Shown here: positions 1 to 8,968 of the stretch, piece by piece
Position numbering within the stretch: position 1 is the stretch's first letter
How the letters are laid out: the number at the start of each line of letters is the position of its first letter
NCBI RefSeq assembly: GCF_000266885.1
Contig: NC_018020.1
Coordinates: 496,001 to 560,000 of the forward strand
Length of the DNA stretch: 64,000 nucleotides
DNA from: Turneriella parva DSM 21527
Lineage (GTDB): Bacteria > Spirochaetota > Leptospiria > Turneriellales > Turneriellaceae
Direction: 5' to 3'
Made by a program: the position numbers and the translations under genes
Notes under the pieces: generated by a model
Database searches by the model: none
What the model was told of the DNA's origin: nothing
The model's input: the letters and a program-made list of their open reading frames with translations, nothing else

Positions 1-2
1 GT

Positions 3-197
3 AACCGTATCGCGGCACTCGATGCGACCACAGGCAATGAGACTGCCTGGGACCCTAATGCCAGTTCAGATGTACATACCGTTATTGTTGTCGGCTCCGT
101 GCTTTACGCGGGCGGCAATTTCGGTACAATCGGAACCAAAGCATCATATTATCTTGCCGCAATCGACACAACGACCGGGCTGCTCTTAGAATACTAG
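3..197 (+). CDS. C-terminal end of a beta-propeller (delta-60 repeat type) protein, 5' end outside window
   Basis: The frame is open from base 3 to a TAG at 195-197 and gives 64 residues. The sequence has the rhythm of a propeller blade: an ALDATTG stretch, an acidic WDPNAS turn, the strand VIVVGSVLYAGGNF, then a second AIDTTTG. This spacing is typical of delta-60 (DUF5122-like) repeats in large secreted spirochaete proteins. Only the last blade and a half are visible, so ligand and size are unknown. The frame ends at LLLEY with no anchoring motif. It is separated by 8 bases from the next gene on the same strand. Confidence 0.6.
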   Translation, partial: NRIAALDATTGNETAWDPNASSDVHTVIVVGSVLYAGGNFGTIGTKASYYLAAIDTTTGLLLEY

Positions 198-673
198 TTG
201 CTCCAATGCGCACGCAAGTCTATGCCGGCGAGGCACTCGCCCGTTACGGTTTTCCCGGCGGGCATCCGTTCAGCACGAAACGCTTCGGCGCGTTTTATGA
301 CGAGTTTCTGAAGCGTGATTTGCCGAAGCGCAGCACTGTGGTGAATGCTCATGAAGGCGACCCGCAGATTCTCGCAGATTACCATACGAGCGCCTACATC
401 GAACTCGTGCGCCGATCGTCTGCACAGGGCTTCGGTCTGCTCGACCGGGGTGACACGCCGGCTTTTGCCGGTTGTTTCGACGCTGCGCTCACCGTGTGCG
501 CGACAGCGCTCGCGGCGGCAGATGCAATCATCGCGGGTGAAACCGAAGCGGCATTTGTGCCGATTGCCGGGCTGCACCATGCGCGGCGCGATACGGCCGG
601 CGGCTTTTGTATCTTTAACGATGCCGGCATCGTGATCGAAAAGCTTTTCTCGCGGGAGAAAATCCACCGCATC

Positions 674-1639
674 TTACATTCCAAAACGAAGTGCAATCGA
701 CCTCCGAAAGTAGACCTCGGCTGGCGTCCGAAAATTCAGTCGCTTGCGTGGCCGATTATTCAGTAATTCGAGCGCCGCGTCAACCTGTTCCTGGTCGATT
801 TCCCGAAAGTCCGTTCCCTTCGGAAATGGCTCGCGCAGCAGGCCGTTGGTGTTTTCGTTCGTTCCCCGCTGCCAGGGCGATCCTGGGTCGCAGAAATACA
901 CTCCGCAATTCAGCACCTGTTGCAGGTCCCGGTATCCGCTCATTTCTGTGCCGCGATCATAAATCACACCCCGTAACAGAGAATTATCGACGTCTGCGAA
1001 CAGGTCGCGTGCAGCCGCGTTGAACTGCTCAACGAGTTTGCGCTCGATTTTTGCCGCCTTGGTGTAGCGCGAATGTCTTTCGACAAAGGTTGCGATTTGT
1101 CCTGTGCCGATTTTTCCCTCCACCAAATCACCCTCCCAATAGCCAGGTTTTCGCCGCGTCAAAGCCTCGGCTGGCAGGTCGTGAATGCGTAAAAACCCTT
1201 TGTTTTCAGCCTCAATCCGCACTGTGCGCTTGTATGGTTTTCCCTTGCGGCGCAGGCAAAGGCGATAGAAATTCGATGTGGCGGATTTCTTACGGATATG
1301 ATTATAGATCGTCTGCATGCAAACCCCGCCGAAGCGTTCAAGCCGCATACGCCCCGCGATCTGCTCCGGTGACAGCGTCGCTTTGAGCGATGCGCCGATC
1401 TGTGACCAGAGTTCCGGGGTCACCTTTGCGGCGTTGGTATTCGTCTGGCGCCTGCGCGCTGCATCTTTTGCGCAGCGGGCGCTGTAATGCCGCGGCATTG
1501 AATTGCGGCGGATTTCACGATAAATGGTGCTCGGGTGGCGCTTCAGGTCTCTGGCAATACGTCCGGCATGGCGGCCCTGCCTGAGGCTTTCTTCTATACA
1601 CAGTCTTTCTTCATTGGATAGTTGAACGTAAGGTCGCAT
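674..1639 (-). CDS. IS30-family transposase
   Basis: DDE transposase that cuts and joins the element ends. From the ATG at 1639 the protein has 321 residues and opens with an IS30-type helix-turn-helix (YVQLSNEERLCIE, then IARDLKRHPSTIYREIRRN). The catalytic core follows: GYWEGDLVEGK holds the first Asp, IYDRGTEMSGY the second, and the TNENTNGLLREPFPKGTDF block the Glu, all as in the family. A longer frame starts at 1672, but the extra 11 residues (MICEIRPRRPR) are not family-like. The stop codon TAA lies at 674-676, partly in the target duplication outside the element, so the last codons are encoded by the terminal repeat and the stop depends on the insertion site. Confidence 0.92.
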   Translation of the reverse strand: MRPYVQLSNEERLCIEESLRQGRHAGRIARDLKRHPSTIYREIRRNSMPRHYSARCAKDAARRRQTNTNAAKVTPELWSQIGASLKATLSPEQIAGRMRLERFGGVCMQTIYNHIRKKSATSNFYRLCLRRKGKPYKRTVRIEAENKGFLRIHDLPAEALTRRKPGYWEGDLVEGKIGTGQIATFVERHSRYTKAAKIERKLVEQFNAAARDLFADVDNSLLRGVIYDRGTEMSGYRDLQQVLNCGVYFCDPGSPWQRGTNENTNGLLREPFPKGTDFREIDQEQVDAALELLNNRPRKRLNFRTPAEVYFRRSIALRFGM

Positions 1640-1731
1640 CCGGGGTCTCCGTGGTCGTATTTCGCAAATCAACCTCGAAACCCCGGCGCGGCCTTACACT
1701 ACTTTATCCTATCGCACTTCGTTTTGGAATC
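678..1731 (-). mobile_element. IS30-family insertion sequence, about 1054 bp
   Basis: The two ends carry imperfect inverted repeats of about 22 bp: the left end at 678-699 begins ATTCCAAAACGAAGTGC and the right end (reverse complement of 1709-1730) begins with the same 17 bases, differing at two of the next five. TAC occurs just outside both ends (675-677 and 1732-1734), which fits the short target duplications of the IS30 family and restores the host gene's frame when one copy is removed. The element holds one transposase gene on the minus strand. The high similarity of the ends and the intact transposase suggest it could be recent and active. Confidence 0.88.
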
Positions 1732-2185
1732 TACACATTGCCTACGTCGATATCGACGCGCACCACGGCGATGGTGTCTTCTACGATTTCGAATCGCACC
1801 CTGGCCTCATTTTTGCCGACATGCACCAGCAACACATCTACCCCGGTACCGGCGATGCGCACGAGATCGGTGTCGGCGCGGCGGCGGGCGTGAAGCTGAA
1901 TCTGCCGATGCGTGCAGGTTCGAACGATGCGGATTTCGACCGAGCCTGGGGCCGGGTCGTCGAGCATCTGCGCGCTCACAAACCGGAGTTCATCATCTTA
2001 CAATGCGGCGCCGACTCGATTGCCGGCGACCCGCTGACGCACATGCAGTATTCGCCCGCTTCGTATACCAAGGCGGCGCTCGATCTGGCGGCGATAGCGC
2101 GTGAATTTGCCGGCGGTCGGCTCTTGGCGTTGGGCGGGGGTGGTTATAACCTCAGTAATATCGCTGCGGGCTGGAATAATGTCGT

Positions 2186-2632
2186 TCATGCGCTCGTCGA
2201 GGCGTAGTTCAGGTTTATGGTTTTCTCCAAGCGCGGGTATTTAGGGTAGAAGTACAGGCTTTCGGTCAAAATTCCGGCGTTTTGACCCCACGCGTGCAGA
2301 TGGAGTTCATAGTTAGTCACGTGCAGATTTGCGCGTCGCCTTCTGGAGCGCTTAATCCACATCTTGATCATGCAATAGACCAGCCAAGACACGCTGACGC
2401 GCATCGCCGAGGCCGCAAAGTGTAACGTATCATACTCCGCCTCGGTAAAACGCGTCGTCACGATGGCAAACTCCCCGCCCTGGCGATTATAGGTGCGCTT
2501 CACCCCACGCCTGACGGTGGCGTTTCGCATCTGAACGCGCAGCGTCCGAATAGCGAGCCTCATGATCGCGCGCTGCCGGCGCCTCCACACGTTCGCAAAT
2601 TTTACCGGCAATGAAACACTTGTCGTCAGCAT
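2186..2632 (-). CDS. DUF1564-like protein of unknown function
   Basis: 148 residues, strongly basic at the N terminus. The middle (GGEFAIVTTRFTEAEYDTL then a helix rich in Ala and WLVYCMIKMW) has the pattern of DUF1564, a family expanded in Leptospira that resembles ribbon-helix-helix proteins: a beta strand followed by two helices. A second gene at 25985-26560 shows the same core (YN-x2-G, LHAAA/LHFAA, then a Ser-rich helix start) and shares an upstream sequence box. The 3' end overlaps the deacetylase remnant by 22 bases in convergent orientation. DNA binding is an inference from the fold pattern; no function is established. Confidence 0.55.
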   Translation of the reverse strand: MLTTSVSLPVKFANVWRRRQRAIMRLAIRTLRVQMRNATVRRGVKRTYNRQGGEFAIVTTRFTEAEYDTLHFAASAMRVSVSWLVYCMIKMWIKRSRRRRANLHVTNYELHLHAWGQNAGILTESLYFYPKYPRLEKTINLNYASTSA

Positions 2633-2647
2633 AACCCCTCTACTGAC

Positions 2648-2678
2648 TAAATACCACAGAACGCCGTTTTTTTCTCAC
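2648..2678 (-). promoter_or_regulatory. Upstream box shared by the two DUF1564-like genes
   Basis: Read on the minus strand this is GTGAGAAAAA, then a G-rich core with GGCG, then TTCT and GGTATTTA, lying 15-46 bases before the ATG at 2632. The same order of blocks occurs before the ATG at 26560 (26569-26599). Similarity outside the boxes is low, so this looks like a conserved promoter, operator or leader rather than a recent gene duplication. Confidence 0.45.
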
Positions 2679-2761
2679 CGGTGCTGAAAAATACCGCGGG
2701 CGCTCTTTTTTGGTTGCCGCGCTGTTTTGAATTATGTCACATTGTGTTCAGGCTTCGGCAG

Positions 2762-3475
2762 ATGAAATTATCCATTGTATTCTCTATCCTCATTTTGTTC
2801 GCGCCGAATCTCAAGGCGCAAGATGCGGATGTCAAAACGCCCGCAGCCCCGGCCGCAGTGGAGAAGCCTGCCACCGAGGCGCCACGCAAAGCCGAGACAC
2901 TCGACGATTTTGACAGGCAACTGCAGCGCGAGCTCGATGCCACGCCGGGGCGGCCGGCGAATGGCACCGAGCAACCTTCGCTCGTCTGGCAATTTGTGCG
3001 CACACTGCTGACGTTGAGTTTTCTGCTCGCAATATTTTATGGTATCTTTCGCCTCTACAAATTCAAACGCGAATTGCCGCAACAGAGTTTTTCGGCGATC
3101 ACCAGCATTTACGATTTTCCGCTCGGGCCGAACCAGCGCCTGCAGATTCTCGAAATCGCCGGCCGCCTCATGATTCTGGGGGTGAGCGAAAACTCGGTTC
3201 AGCTCATCAGCGAAGTCACAGACAAGTACACAGTCGACCGCATTAAGCTCGACTGCGCCGAAGACAAACGGGCGCCGCAGGTTGATTTTATAACTGAACT
3301 TTCGCGCGTTATCAAGACAAACCTTTCGCAGCGCTTTGGCAAGAAAGACCCAGGTTCATTCTCGCTGCAAGAAAGCGGCGACGACAATACAGAGCTCGAA
3401 GCGCAGCGCCGCAGCTCAATGGAGCGCCTGAGAAAAATGCGGTCTGAAAAGTTCGACTGGCGGGATAAACCATGA
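2762..3475 (+). CDS. fliO: Flagellar export protein FliO
   Basis: FliO helps assemble the FliP ring of the flagellar type III export gate. From the ATG at 2762 the protein has 237 residues: a signal-like first segment (MKLSIVFSILILFAPNLKAQ), an Ala/Pro-rich periplasmic spacer, one membrane helix (VRTLLTLSFLLAIFYGIF), and a cytoplasmic FliO domain with the strands SIYDFPLGPNQRLQILEIAGR and MILGVSENSVQLI. A frame from 2681 adds 27 residues that would disrupt the signal segment, so 2762 is preferred although no clear ribosome binding site precedes it. The stop overlaps the fliP start (ATGA), and the pair is in the usual fliO-fliP order. Confidence 0.85.
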   Translation: MKLSIVFSILILFAPNLKAQDADVKTPAAPAAVEKPATEAPRKAETLDDFDRQLQRELDATPGRPANGTEQPSLVWQFVRTLLTLSFLLAIFYGIFRLYKFKRELPQQSFSAITSIYDFPLGPNQRLQILEIAGRLMILGVSENSVQLISEVTDKYTVDRIKLDCAEDKRAPQVDFITELSRVIKTNLSQRFGKKDPGSFSLQESGDDNTELEAQRRSSMERLRKMRSEKFDWRDKP

Positions 3476-4230
3476 AATTGTTATTTCGCGCCGCGGTGGT
3501 TCTCGCGCTTTTCTTCGCGGCCGGCGCCGTGTTCGCACAGCAGGTACCTATCCCGCGTGTGGATTTTAATATCACCCAGGCCAAGAACCCACAGCAGGTC
3601 GCACTCTCGCTGCAGATTCTGCTGCTGCTCACGATCTTGTCGCTCGCGCCTGCGATTATTCTGATGCTGACGTCGTTCACCAAGATTATTATCGTGTTCG
3701 ACTTCATGAAACGCGCGCTCAGCCTGCAGAACATGCCCCCGAACCAGGTCATGGTTTCTCTGGCTCTCTTTATCACTTTCTTTATCATGGCGCCGACGTT
3801 CGACGAGATGAACAAGAAGGCAATCACCCCCTATCTTGACGGCAAGATTAGCAACACGGGTTTCTTTAAAGAAGCCGCAGCGCCGCTCAGAAAATTCATG
3901 GTCAAACAGATCGGCCGCGAGGGCATTAAAGAGATCGCCCTGTTCGTACGGTTAAGTAAAGCCGAGAGGCCCAAGAAGATCGACGATGTTTCGATGCAGG
4001 TACTGATACCTGCTTTCATGCTCACCGAGATCAAAAAGGCATTTATCATCGGCATCTACCTGTTCTTGCCGTTTCTGATTATCGACATGGTTGTCGCGAG
4101 TGTGCTCATGTCGATGGGCATGATGATGTTGCCACCGGTCATGATTTCGCTGCCGTTCAAGATTATTCTGTTCGTTCTCGTCGACGGCTGGACACTACTC
4201 ACGTACGAAATCGTCCGAAGCTACGGGTAA
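3472..4230 (+). CDS. fliP: Flagellar biosynthesis protein FliP
   Basis: FliP forms the core of the membrane export gate for flagellar subunits. The 252-residue protein has a signal peptide (about residues 1-24 ending VFAQ), a helix pair with LLLLTILSLAPAIILMLTSF, the motif FDFMKRALSLQNMPPNQVMV, a hydrophilic loop, and a C-terminal hydrophobic block containing FIIGIYLFLPFLIIDMVVAS and MGMMMLPPVMISLPFK, all diagnostic of FliP. Length is normal for the family. It starts inside the end of fliO (ATGA overlap), indicating coupled translation. FliQ and FliR do not follow here, so the spirochaete gene order is broken at this point. Confidence 0.95.
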   Translation: MKLLFRAAVVLALFFAAGAVFAQQVPIPRVDFNITQAKNPQQVALSLQILLLLTILSLAPAIILMLTSFTKIIIVFDFMKRALSLQNMPPNQVMVSLALFITFFIMAPTFDEMNKKAITPYLDGKISNTGFFKEAAAPLRKFMVKQIGREGIKEIALFVRLSKAERPKKIDDVSMQVLIPAFMLTEIKKAFIIGIYLFLPFLIIDMVVASVLMSMGMMMLPPVMISLPFKIILFVLVDGWTLLTYEIVRSYG

Positions 4231-4238
4231 CCGTAGCT
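4219..4238 (+). terminator. Hairpin at the fliP stop codon
   Basis: AGCTACGG-GTAA-CCGTAGCT forms an 8-bp stem with a four-base loop; the fliP stop TAA is in the loop. A partial second copy (AGCTACGGGTAGCT) follows at about 4269. There is no long T run, so this may be a weak terminator or an mRNA 3'-end stabiliser. Between the two copies lies a CCCTGAGC-TCGTCGAAGGG stretch of the kind often seen as a dispersed genomic repeat. Confidence 0.45.
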
Positions 4239-4289
4239 GAGGAGCCTGCCCTGAGCTCGTCGAAGGGAAGCTACGGGTAGCTCTCGCAG

Positions 4290-4312
4290 TTGCGGTTTCG
4301 TCGATACCGCAA
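4290..4312 (-). terminator. Short hairpin after the SpoIIE phosphatase gene
   Basis: TTGCGGT and ACCGCAA form a 7-bp stem immediately beyond the stop codon of the minus-strand gene at 4313. The loop is nine bases and there is no clear U run, so termination strength is uncertain. Confidence 0.35.
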
Positions 4313-7300
4313 TTACGTCGCCGCTTTTGCCTGTGCGTCGGCGAGCTTGCGCTTCAAAATGTCGATGCTACCGAAATTCTTGTCGATTTCAATGAGTTCT
4401 GAGAGCATCGCCTCAGCCCGCTTGAAGTTGCCCATGCGCAGGTGCAGATCGCACAGCAGCGCAAGGTTCTTGGCGATCGGCACTTCTCTGAGGCGCAGGC
4501 GCTCTGAAAGATCGATCGACTTGCGGTAGTCTTTTATTCTGCGAAAGCAGAGGCTCGCGAAATAGACAAAGTGTGCGTCCGCTGGCTTTAGCCATAAATA
4601 ATCCTGCGCATACTGCGCGGCTTTTTCATAGTCTTTGGTCTGGTAATAGATCTGCGCCAGATTCTTCACCGCCTCGGGGTAAAATTCATCTTGGCGCAGG
4701 TAGGCTTCGATGCGCCGAATTGCTTTGTCGGTCTGCCCCGTCTTAAGATCGCGTTTCACCCCGCTCAATACCGCGCCATAGTCGAAAGCGTGGTGGTTGT
4801 TGCGCTGCTCGACATAGCGCTCGATACGCATGATCGAGAGGTCGTCCATGATTTCGCCGCGCTGCTCAATTGCGCCCACAATGTCGGTGACGCGTCCGCC
4901 ATTTTCTTCAATAATGCGCAAGAACAGCGTCTCATCTTCGTTGATAATACGGTCACCATGTTCATCGTACCCGAGTATAATGTCGTCGCGACCGTCAGAC
5001 CCGACGAATAAGACATCACCGGGTTCGAGCTGGGTTGTTGCGATTTGCAACTTACCTTCAACGCCTGCGGTACCAAGCTTGCGCAGCATGGTATCGTTCT
5101 CGATAAACTCCGCTTTTCCGTTTCGGTAAAGCACGGCGCGGGGGTGTTCGGCGAGAATATGGTACATCAGACCCGTGTGCTCGTCGATAAGGCCAAAAAA
5201 GCCCGACATCAGCATCGAGCCGTCGAAACTCTCGAACACCCGGTGCAGCTCAATGAACGCATTCTTGAGCCAGCGTTCCGGTGCCTGCTGCTGCATCGCA
5301 AGTGTTGCCTGCGTGCGTTCAACAATTGTGTGAAAAACCGACCCCAAGACGAGCGCGCCGCCGGCCCCCTGTATCGATTTGCCCATCGCGTCACCGTTCA
5401 CGAAGGCGATGTGCCGTTTGCCTTCGAGTTCAATTATGTGCGAAATATTGATATCGCCGCCGATGTCTTTACTCCAGTGGCGAAACTCGAACTTTTTCTT
5501 CTGCCGCACGACCGACTCGATGCCTACGAGGGAGCTGTCGACCTCATTCACGCCGAGGGGTTTTAGAAGCAGAGTCGTGAGAAAATAATCACCGTCTTGC
5601 TGTGCCTTGAGCGCTTGCACGTCTTTGAGCGTTGTTTGCAGTTCTTGCGTACGCTCTTTCACTTTCTCTTCGAGCTGCTCGGCATATTGCTGCAACCGCA
5701 TGCGACCGGCTTTAATTGAACGCGCCATCTTGTTAAAGCTCTTGGCCATAAAGCCGATCTCGTCTTCAACCTGAACTTTGACACGGGCATCAAAATTGTC
5801 GTTGTGAATCTCTTTAAGGCCATCGACCAGCCAATTGATCGGCCGCATCAGGGCGCCCCTGAAGAAAACGGAGAATCCAATAAGTATAAAGAGGTACGAC
5901 GACAGAATCACGATCACGAGCGGCCACGTTGCCGCGGCGATCTGCTGCCGGTAATAGATATAGGGATACGCAACTTCAATGACGCGTTGCTGTCCCTGGT
6001 CAACGAATGGGTAAGATACATAATGCTGCGGAAAGCTACCGGCATAATGTATCTGGCCTCGGTAGAGCCGCTGCGCTTCTTCGCGCCATGGCGTCAGAGA
6101 TGCCATCAGCAGCTGTTTCTTTTCCGTAGCTGCGAGTTCACCCAATTTTTCTGTGGCTTCGGCGAGCCCGGGAAATTTCTTATCGAGTGCGGCAATCACC
6201 TCACCGCTTTTTTTCTCAAACTCAGCGTCGCTCATCTGCCGAAGCTTTGCGATCTGGTAAAGCTGCTGGCTTCTGAGCGAGCGAATCGCTGCGGTCAGCG
6301 TTGCGCCATCGGTATAATTGGCACGCGAAACCAGTTCTTGCAAATAGCGCGATTGAATTGCCGAGTGCTTCGACACCTGAGCGAGAAGATCGAGCGCCAC
6401 TTTCTTCACCGTTTCTGCATCGCCCTTGAGCACCTGCAAACTGTCATGCAGATAGGTTGCCTGCATCTGCTGCAACAGGGCCGTTTCACTTTCGTAATCC
6501 TCACCGGGAGCAGAGAGAAGCTTACTCTGTTTGTGGTCATAGATTATTTTTTTGACGCCATAGTCTGGTAGGCGGCCCAAAACATAACCTTCACGCGCCC
6601 TGCCATAGAGCAGCGCATCGAAATTGCGCTCGGCATCGTGCAGCCAGTAATACGCGACCGCCTGAAATATCAAAAGCACGGTCAAGAGTGTAATGCCGGT
6701 AATTCGCCAGAGAACCGAGGTACGGTCTTTCGTGACGTTGATGTAGGTAACGATCGCTGCAAAGTAACCGAACAGGTTAAAAATGACCGTGGCCGTCATA
6801 AAAGTCGAGCGTGGTATTAGATTGTCGCGGCTGAGAACCTGCAAGATCGCGGGCGGTATTGTCGCGAACAGAAACGCTGCCGCAATCAGCCACACGCCCG
6901 AGCGCTCGTCGCCACGCTCTTTGAAACCGCGCCAGATACCCGTGGCGACGAAGTGTAAGAAGTGCAGTAGAATCATGAGGCTGACAGCCTTCTGCGCGGG
7001 CAGAGAATCTGAATCCCAGAAATGGCTGTTAAAAAGATAATAGAGCGGCGAATTGAACATGACGTATGCGAGCCATGCCGATACCAGAATAATGGAGGAG
7101 TGCCCAATAACCAGAACCCATTTTACCACGCGCGTCGAGTGAACGCGCGGGAACGAATGAAAGAACGCGGCGACGTGAAGACCTGCGCACATCGCCGTGT
7201 AGAAATTCAGCCAGCGCGTCGCAAAATTCGGCACGGTATAGATGCCATGCGTGATCAGATAGCTCAGATTGAAAATTCCGGTGAAAACCATCGCAATCGC

Positions 7301-7420
7301 GAGTTGCGTGCTCGCCGGCGAGCGGTTGGGCACCCGAAACAGCAGAATCGCCACATATAATAAGAATAGAAAAGACAGCAACGAACCTACAAAGAAGTAA
7401 TTGGGATACAACGCGGGCAT
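4313..7420 (-). CDS. Membrane HAMP-SpoIIE (PP2C-type) phosphatase with C-terminal TPR repeats
   Basis: Large signalling protein of 1035 residues. Residues 1-260 contain about seven to eight membrane helices (a 7TM-like sensor); 265-495 is a mostly helical extracytoplasmic segment; 500-520 is a membrane helix; 520-575 is a HAMP domain (RPINWLVDGLKEIHNDNFDAR); 570-605 is coiled coil; 640-870 is the SpoIIE/PP2C phosphatase with the metal-binding DIGGDI, VNGDAMGKS, VGSDGRDDI and DDLSIMRI motifs intact; 890-1035 has TPR-like repeats. The family dephosphorylates anti-sigma-factor antagonists of the STAS type; a STAS gene lies at 11962-12324, but a link is only inference. The gene is transcribed alone, convergent with fliP. 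Confidence 0.85.
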   Translation of the reverse strand: MPALYPNYFFVGSLLSFLFLLYVAILLFRVPNRSPASTQLAIAMVFTGIFNLSYLITHGIYTVPNFATRWLNFYTAMCAGLHVAAFFHSFPRVHSTRVVKWVLVIGHSSIILVSAWLAYVMFNSPLYYLFNSHFWDSDSLPAQKAVSLMILLHFLHFVATGIWRGFKERGDERSGVWLIAAAFLFATIPPAILQVLSRDNLIPRSTFMTATVIFNLFGYFAAIVTYINVTKDRTSVLWRITGITLLTVLLIFQAVAYYWLHDAERNFDALLYGRAREGYVLGRLPDYGVKKIIYDHKQSKLLSAPGEDYESETALLQQMQATYLHDSLQVLKGDAETVKKVALDLLAQVSKHSAIQSRYLQELVSRANYTDGATLTAAIRSLRSQQLYQIAKLRQMSDAEFEKKSGEVIAALDKKFPGLAEATEKLGELAATEKKQLLMASLTPWREEAQRLYRGQIHYAGSFPQHYVSYPFVDQGQQRVIEVAYPYIYYRQQIAAATWPLVIVILSSYLFILIGFSVFFRGALMRPINWLVDGLKEIHNDNFDARVKVQVEDEIGFMAKSFNKMARSIKAGRMRLQQYAEQLEEKVKERTQELQTTLKDVQALKAQQDGDYFLTTLLLKPLGVNEVDSSLVGIESVVRQKKKFEFRHWSKDIGGDINISHIIELEGKRHIAFVNGDAMGKSIQGAGGALVLGSVFHTIVERTQATLAMQQQAPERWLKNAFIELHRVFESFDGSMLMSGFFGLIDEHTGLMYHILAEHPRAVLYRNGKAEFIENDTMLRKLGTAGVEGKLQIATTQLEPGDVLFVGSDGRDDIILGYDEHGDRIINEDETLFLRIIEENGGRVTDIVGAIEQRGEIMDDLSIMRIERYVEQRNNHHAFDYGAVLSGVKRDLKTGQTDKAIRRIEAYLRQDEFYPEAVKNLAQIYYQTKDYEKAAQYAQDYLWLKPADAHFVYFASLCFRRIKDYRKSIDLSERLRLREVPIAKNLALLCDLHLRMGNFKRAEAMLSELIEIDKNFGSIDILKRKLADAQAKAAT

Positions 7421-7516
7421 TCCCGGTTCTGCCTATGCCCGCTATAATGTAAACTAAAGATTCTGGTATTGTGGTTTTTTACTTCACGGCTGATTTAAGT
7501 TTAAGTAAACTGCTGT

Positions 7517-7918
7517 ATGCCCAATTCGGCGGTACCCACTTCTCTCTGGCCTGCTCTGCTGCAGCTTCTGTTCGGCGTCGGCTTTGCCGGGCTGATTCTG
7601 CTGCTCGCTCACAAGATCAGACCCCGCACGAGCAAACCCGCCGAATCGCACCCTGACACGTTCGAATGCGGTATACCCTACACCGACGATGCGCGCGGGC
7701 TGTTCAACGTAAAGTTCTACCTTGTGGCGATGATTTTTATCATCTTCGACGTCGAGGCCATCTTTCTGATGCCCTGGGCGGTATCGTTTCAGCCGTTTCG
7801 CGAAGCCGGCTTCGGTTTCGTGATGCTTGTTGAACTCGTCATATTTATGGCAATTCTCTTCATCGGCTATTATTATGTGCTGAAGAAAGGCGCCCTGAAT
7901 TGGGAGGATCCAAATTGA
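7517..7918 (+). CDS. nuoA: NADH-quinone oxidoreductase subunit A
   Basis: Membrane subunit of respiratory complex I. The 133 residues show three membrane helices and the family signature: [35 protein letters not shown], in which the Cys, Glu and Asp of the conserved loop are present. Length is normal. It overlaps the start of nuoB by four bases (TTGA). An AT-rich stretch of about 96 bases separates it from the divergent phosphatase gene and presumably holds both promoters. Confidence 0.95.
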   Translation: MPNSAVPTSLWPALLQLLFGVGFAGLILLLAHKIRPRTSKPAESHPDTFECGIPYTDDARGLFNVKFYLVAMIFIIFDVEAIFLMPWAVSFQPFREAGFGFVMLVELVIFMAILFIGYYYVLKKGALNWEDPN

Positions 7919-8562
7919 GCACTGAAACGATCACGAACCGATTCACTAACCCTGGAAGCCGCCAAGATCAACATCGTGTTGAGCGGCTACCCGGTGCCTC
8001 CATGCACCCTGCCAGCTCAGCAGGCCCCGAAAAGGGCCAGTTCGACCAGAGCTTCATCGTGGGCGCGCTCGACGATTTTATCTCGTGGGGGCAGTCTTAT
8101 TCGCTTTGGCCGTTTCCCTTTGCGACCGCCTGCTGCGGCATCGAGTACATGGCGACAAGTGCCTCTGATTTTGATATCGCGCGCTTTGGTGCCGAACGCC
8201 CGTCATTCTCACCACGCCAGGCAGACATGATTCTCGTGCTCGGCACCATCACCTACAAGATGGCTCCGGTATTGCGCAATATTTACGAACAGCTCGCCGA
8301 CCCAAGATACGTGGTTTCGGTCGGGGCCTGCGCGTCGTCGGGGGGTATGTTCCACACCTACGCGGTGCTGCAGGGCATCGACCGCATTCTGCCGGTCGAT
8401 GTGTACGTTCCGGGTTGCCCTCCCCGCCCTGAGGCGATTCTCGAAGCGGTGATGCAGCTGCAGAAAAAATTGCGCGCGCAGACAATTGAAGAACGCCGCG
8501 AAGAAATTCGCCATAAGTTGGCGTTAATCGAAGAGAAAAATCGTCCCATAGTCGTAGAGTGA
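7915..8562 (+). CDS. nuoB: NADH-quinone oxidoreductase subunit B
   Basis: Peripheral arm subunit that carries iron-sulphur cluster N2, the last electron carrier before quinone. The cluster ligands are visible: [10 protein letters not shown] (two adjacent Cys), [11 protein letters not shown] and [12 protein letters not shown] at 7915 is the best start, because GGGAGG at 7902-7907 lies seven bases upstream and the TTG overlaps the nuoA stop; a frame-compatible ATG at 7900 would sit on that ribosome binding site. The protein is then 215 residues, with a longer N terminus than usual. No other nuo subunits follow, so complex I genes must be split elsewhere. Confidence 0.93.
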   Translation: MSTETITNRFTNPGSRQDQHRVERLPGASMHPASSAGPEKGQFDQSFIVGALDDFISWGQSYSLWPFPFATACCGIEYMATSASDFDIARFGAERPSFSPRQADMILVLGTITYKMAPVLRNIYEQLADPRYVVSVGACASSGGMFHTYAVLQGIDRILPVDVYVPGCPPRPEAILEAVMQLQKKLRAQTIEERREEIRHKLALIEEKNRPIVVE

Positions 8563-8606
8563 GGGTTCGTTAACAGCGATAATTTGCCCAAAAGGTGAGG
8601 TCAGAC

Positions 8607-8963
8607 ATGGCAGCGCAATATTACGACATTCAAGATTCGCGGCGCATCTTCGGCAGCGAAGTCGAGCTGATGAAGTTTCTGAAGTCGCTGCTGATCAAGG
8701 ATTACAAGATATACGAGATGCAGAATGAAAAGGGCACCATCGTGCCCTACCACGCGCACGCTCACACTGAAACAATTCTCGTACTCGAGGGCGTCATGCG
8801 CCTTATCATCGAAGAAGACATCGTCGATATTTATCCTGGGCAAATGGTGACGATTCAGCCATTCGCAGTCCATATGGCGGCTTTTCCGCAAGAGTCGGGC
8901 GCGCGCTTCTATTTACTGTATTCTGAGCGCGGTAAGCAGAAACTTTTTCCTCAGCAGGATTAA
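8607..8963 (+). CDS. Small cupin-domain protein
   Basis: 118 residues with one cupin barrel. The first cupin motif is seen as PYHAHAHTETILVLEG (His, His, Glu metal ligands) and the second as PFAVHMAAFP with its His. Such single-domain cupins bind a metal ion and act as isomerases, dioxygenases or sensors; nothing here fixes the substrate. The ATG at 8607 follows AAAGGTGAGG at a good distance, while an in-frame GTG at 8595 lies within that ribosome binding site. It is 44 bases downstream of nuoB on the same strand and may be co-transcribed. Confidence 0.72.
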   Translation: MAAQYYDIQDSRRIFGSEVELMKFLKSLLIKDYKIYEMQNEKGTIVPYHAHAHTETILVLEGVMRLIIEEDIVDIYPGQMVTIQPFAVHMAAFPQESGARFYLLYSERGKQKLFPQQD

Positions 8964-8968
8964 CCACT

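Larger units (their letters stand above)
206..2207 (+). pseudogene. Histone-deacetylase-family deacetylase gene split by an IS30-type insertion
   Basis: The 5' part (206-677) encodes the class II HDAC/acetoin-utilisation-like N-terminal half, including the active-site stretches GLHHARRDTAGGFCIFND. The 3' part (from 1735) resumes with AYVDIDAHHGDG, the zinc-binding Asp/His segment, then a QCGADSIAGDPL segment and the GGGGYNL loop near the C terminus. Removing bases 678-1734 joins the halves in frame, giving RILHIAYVD across the junction. The intact enzyme would be about 315 residues, normal for bacterial members that remove acetyl groups from lysines or polyamines using zinc. As it stands the first half runs into the element and stops at 766, so no active enzyme is expected. 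Confidence 0.88.
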
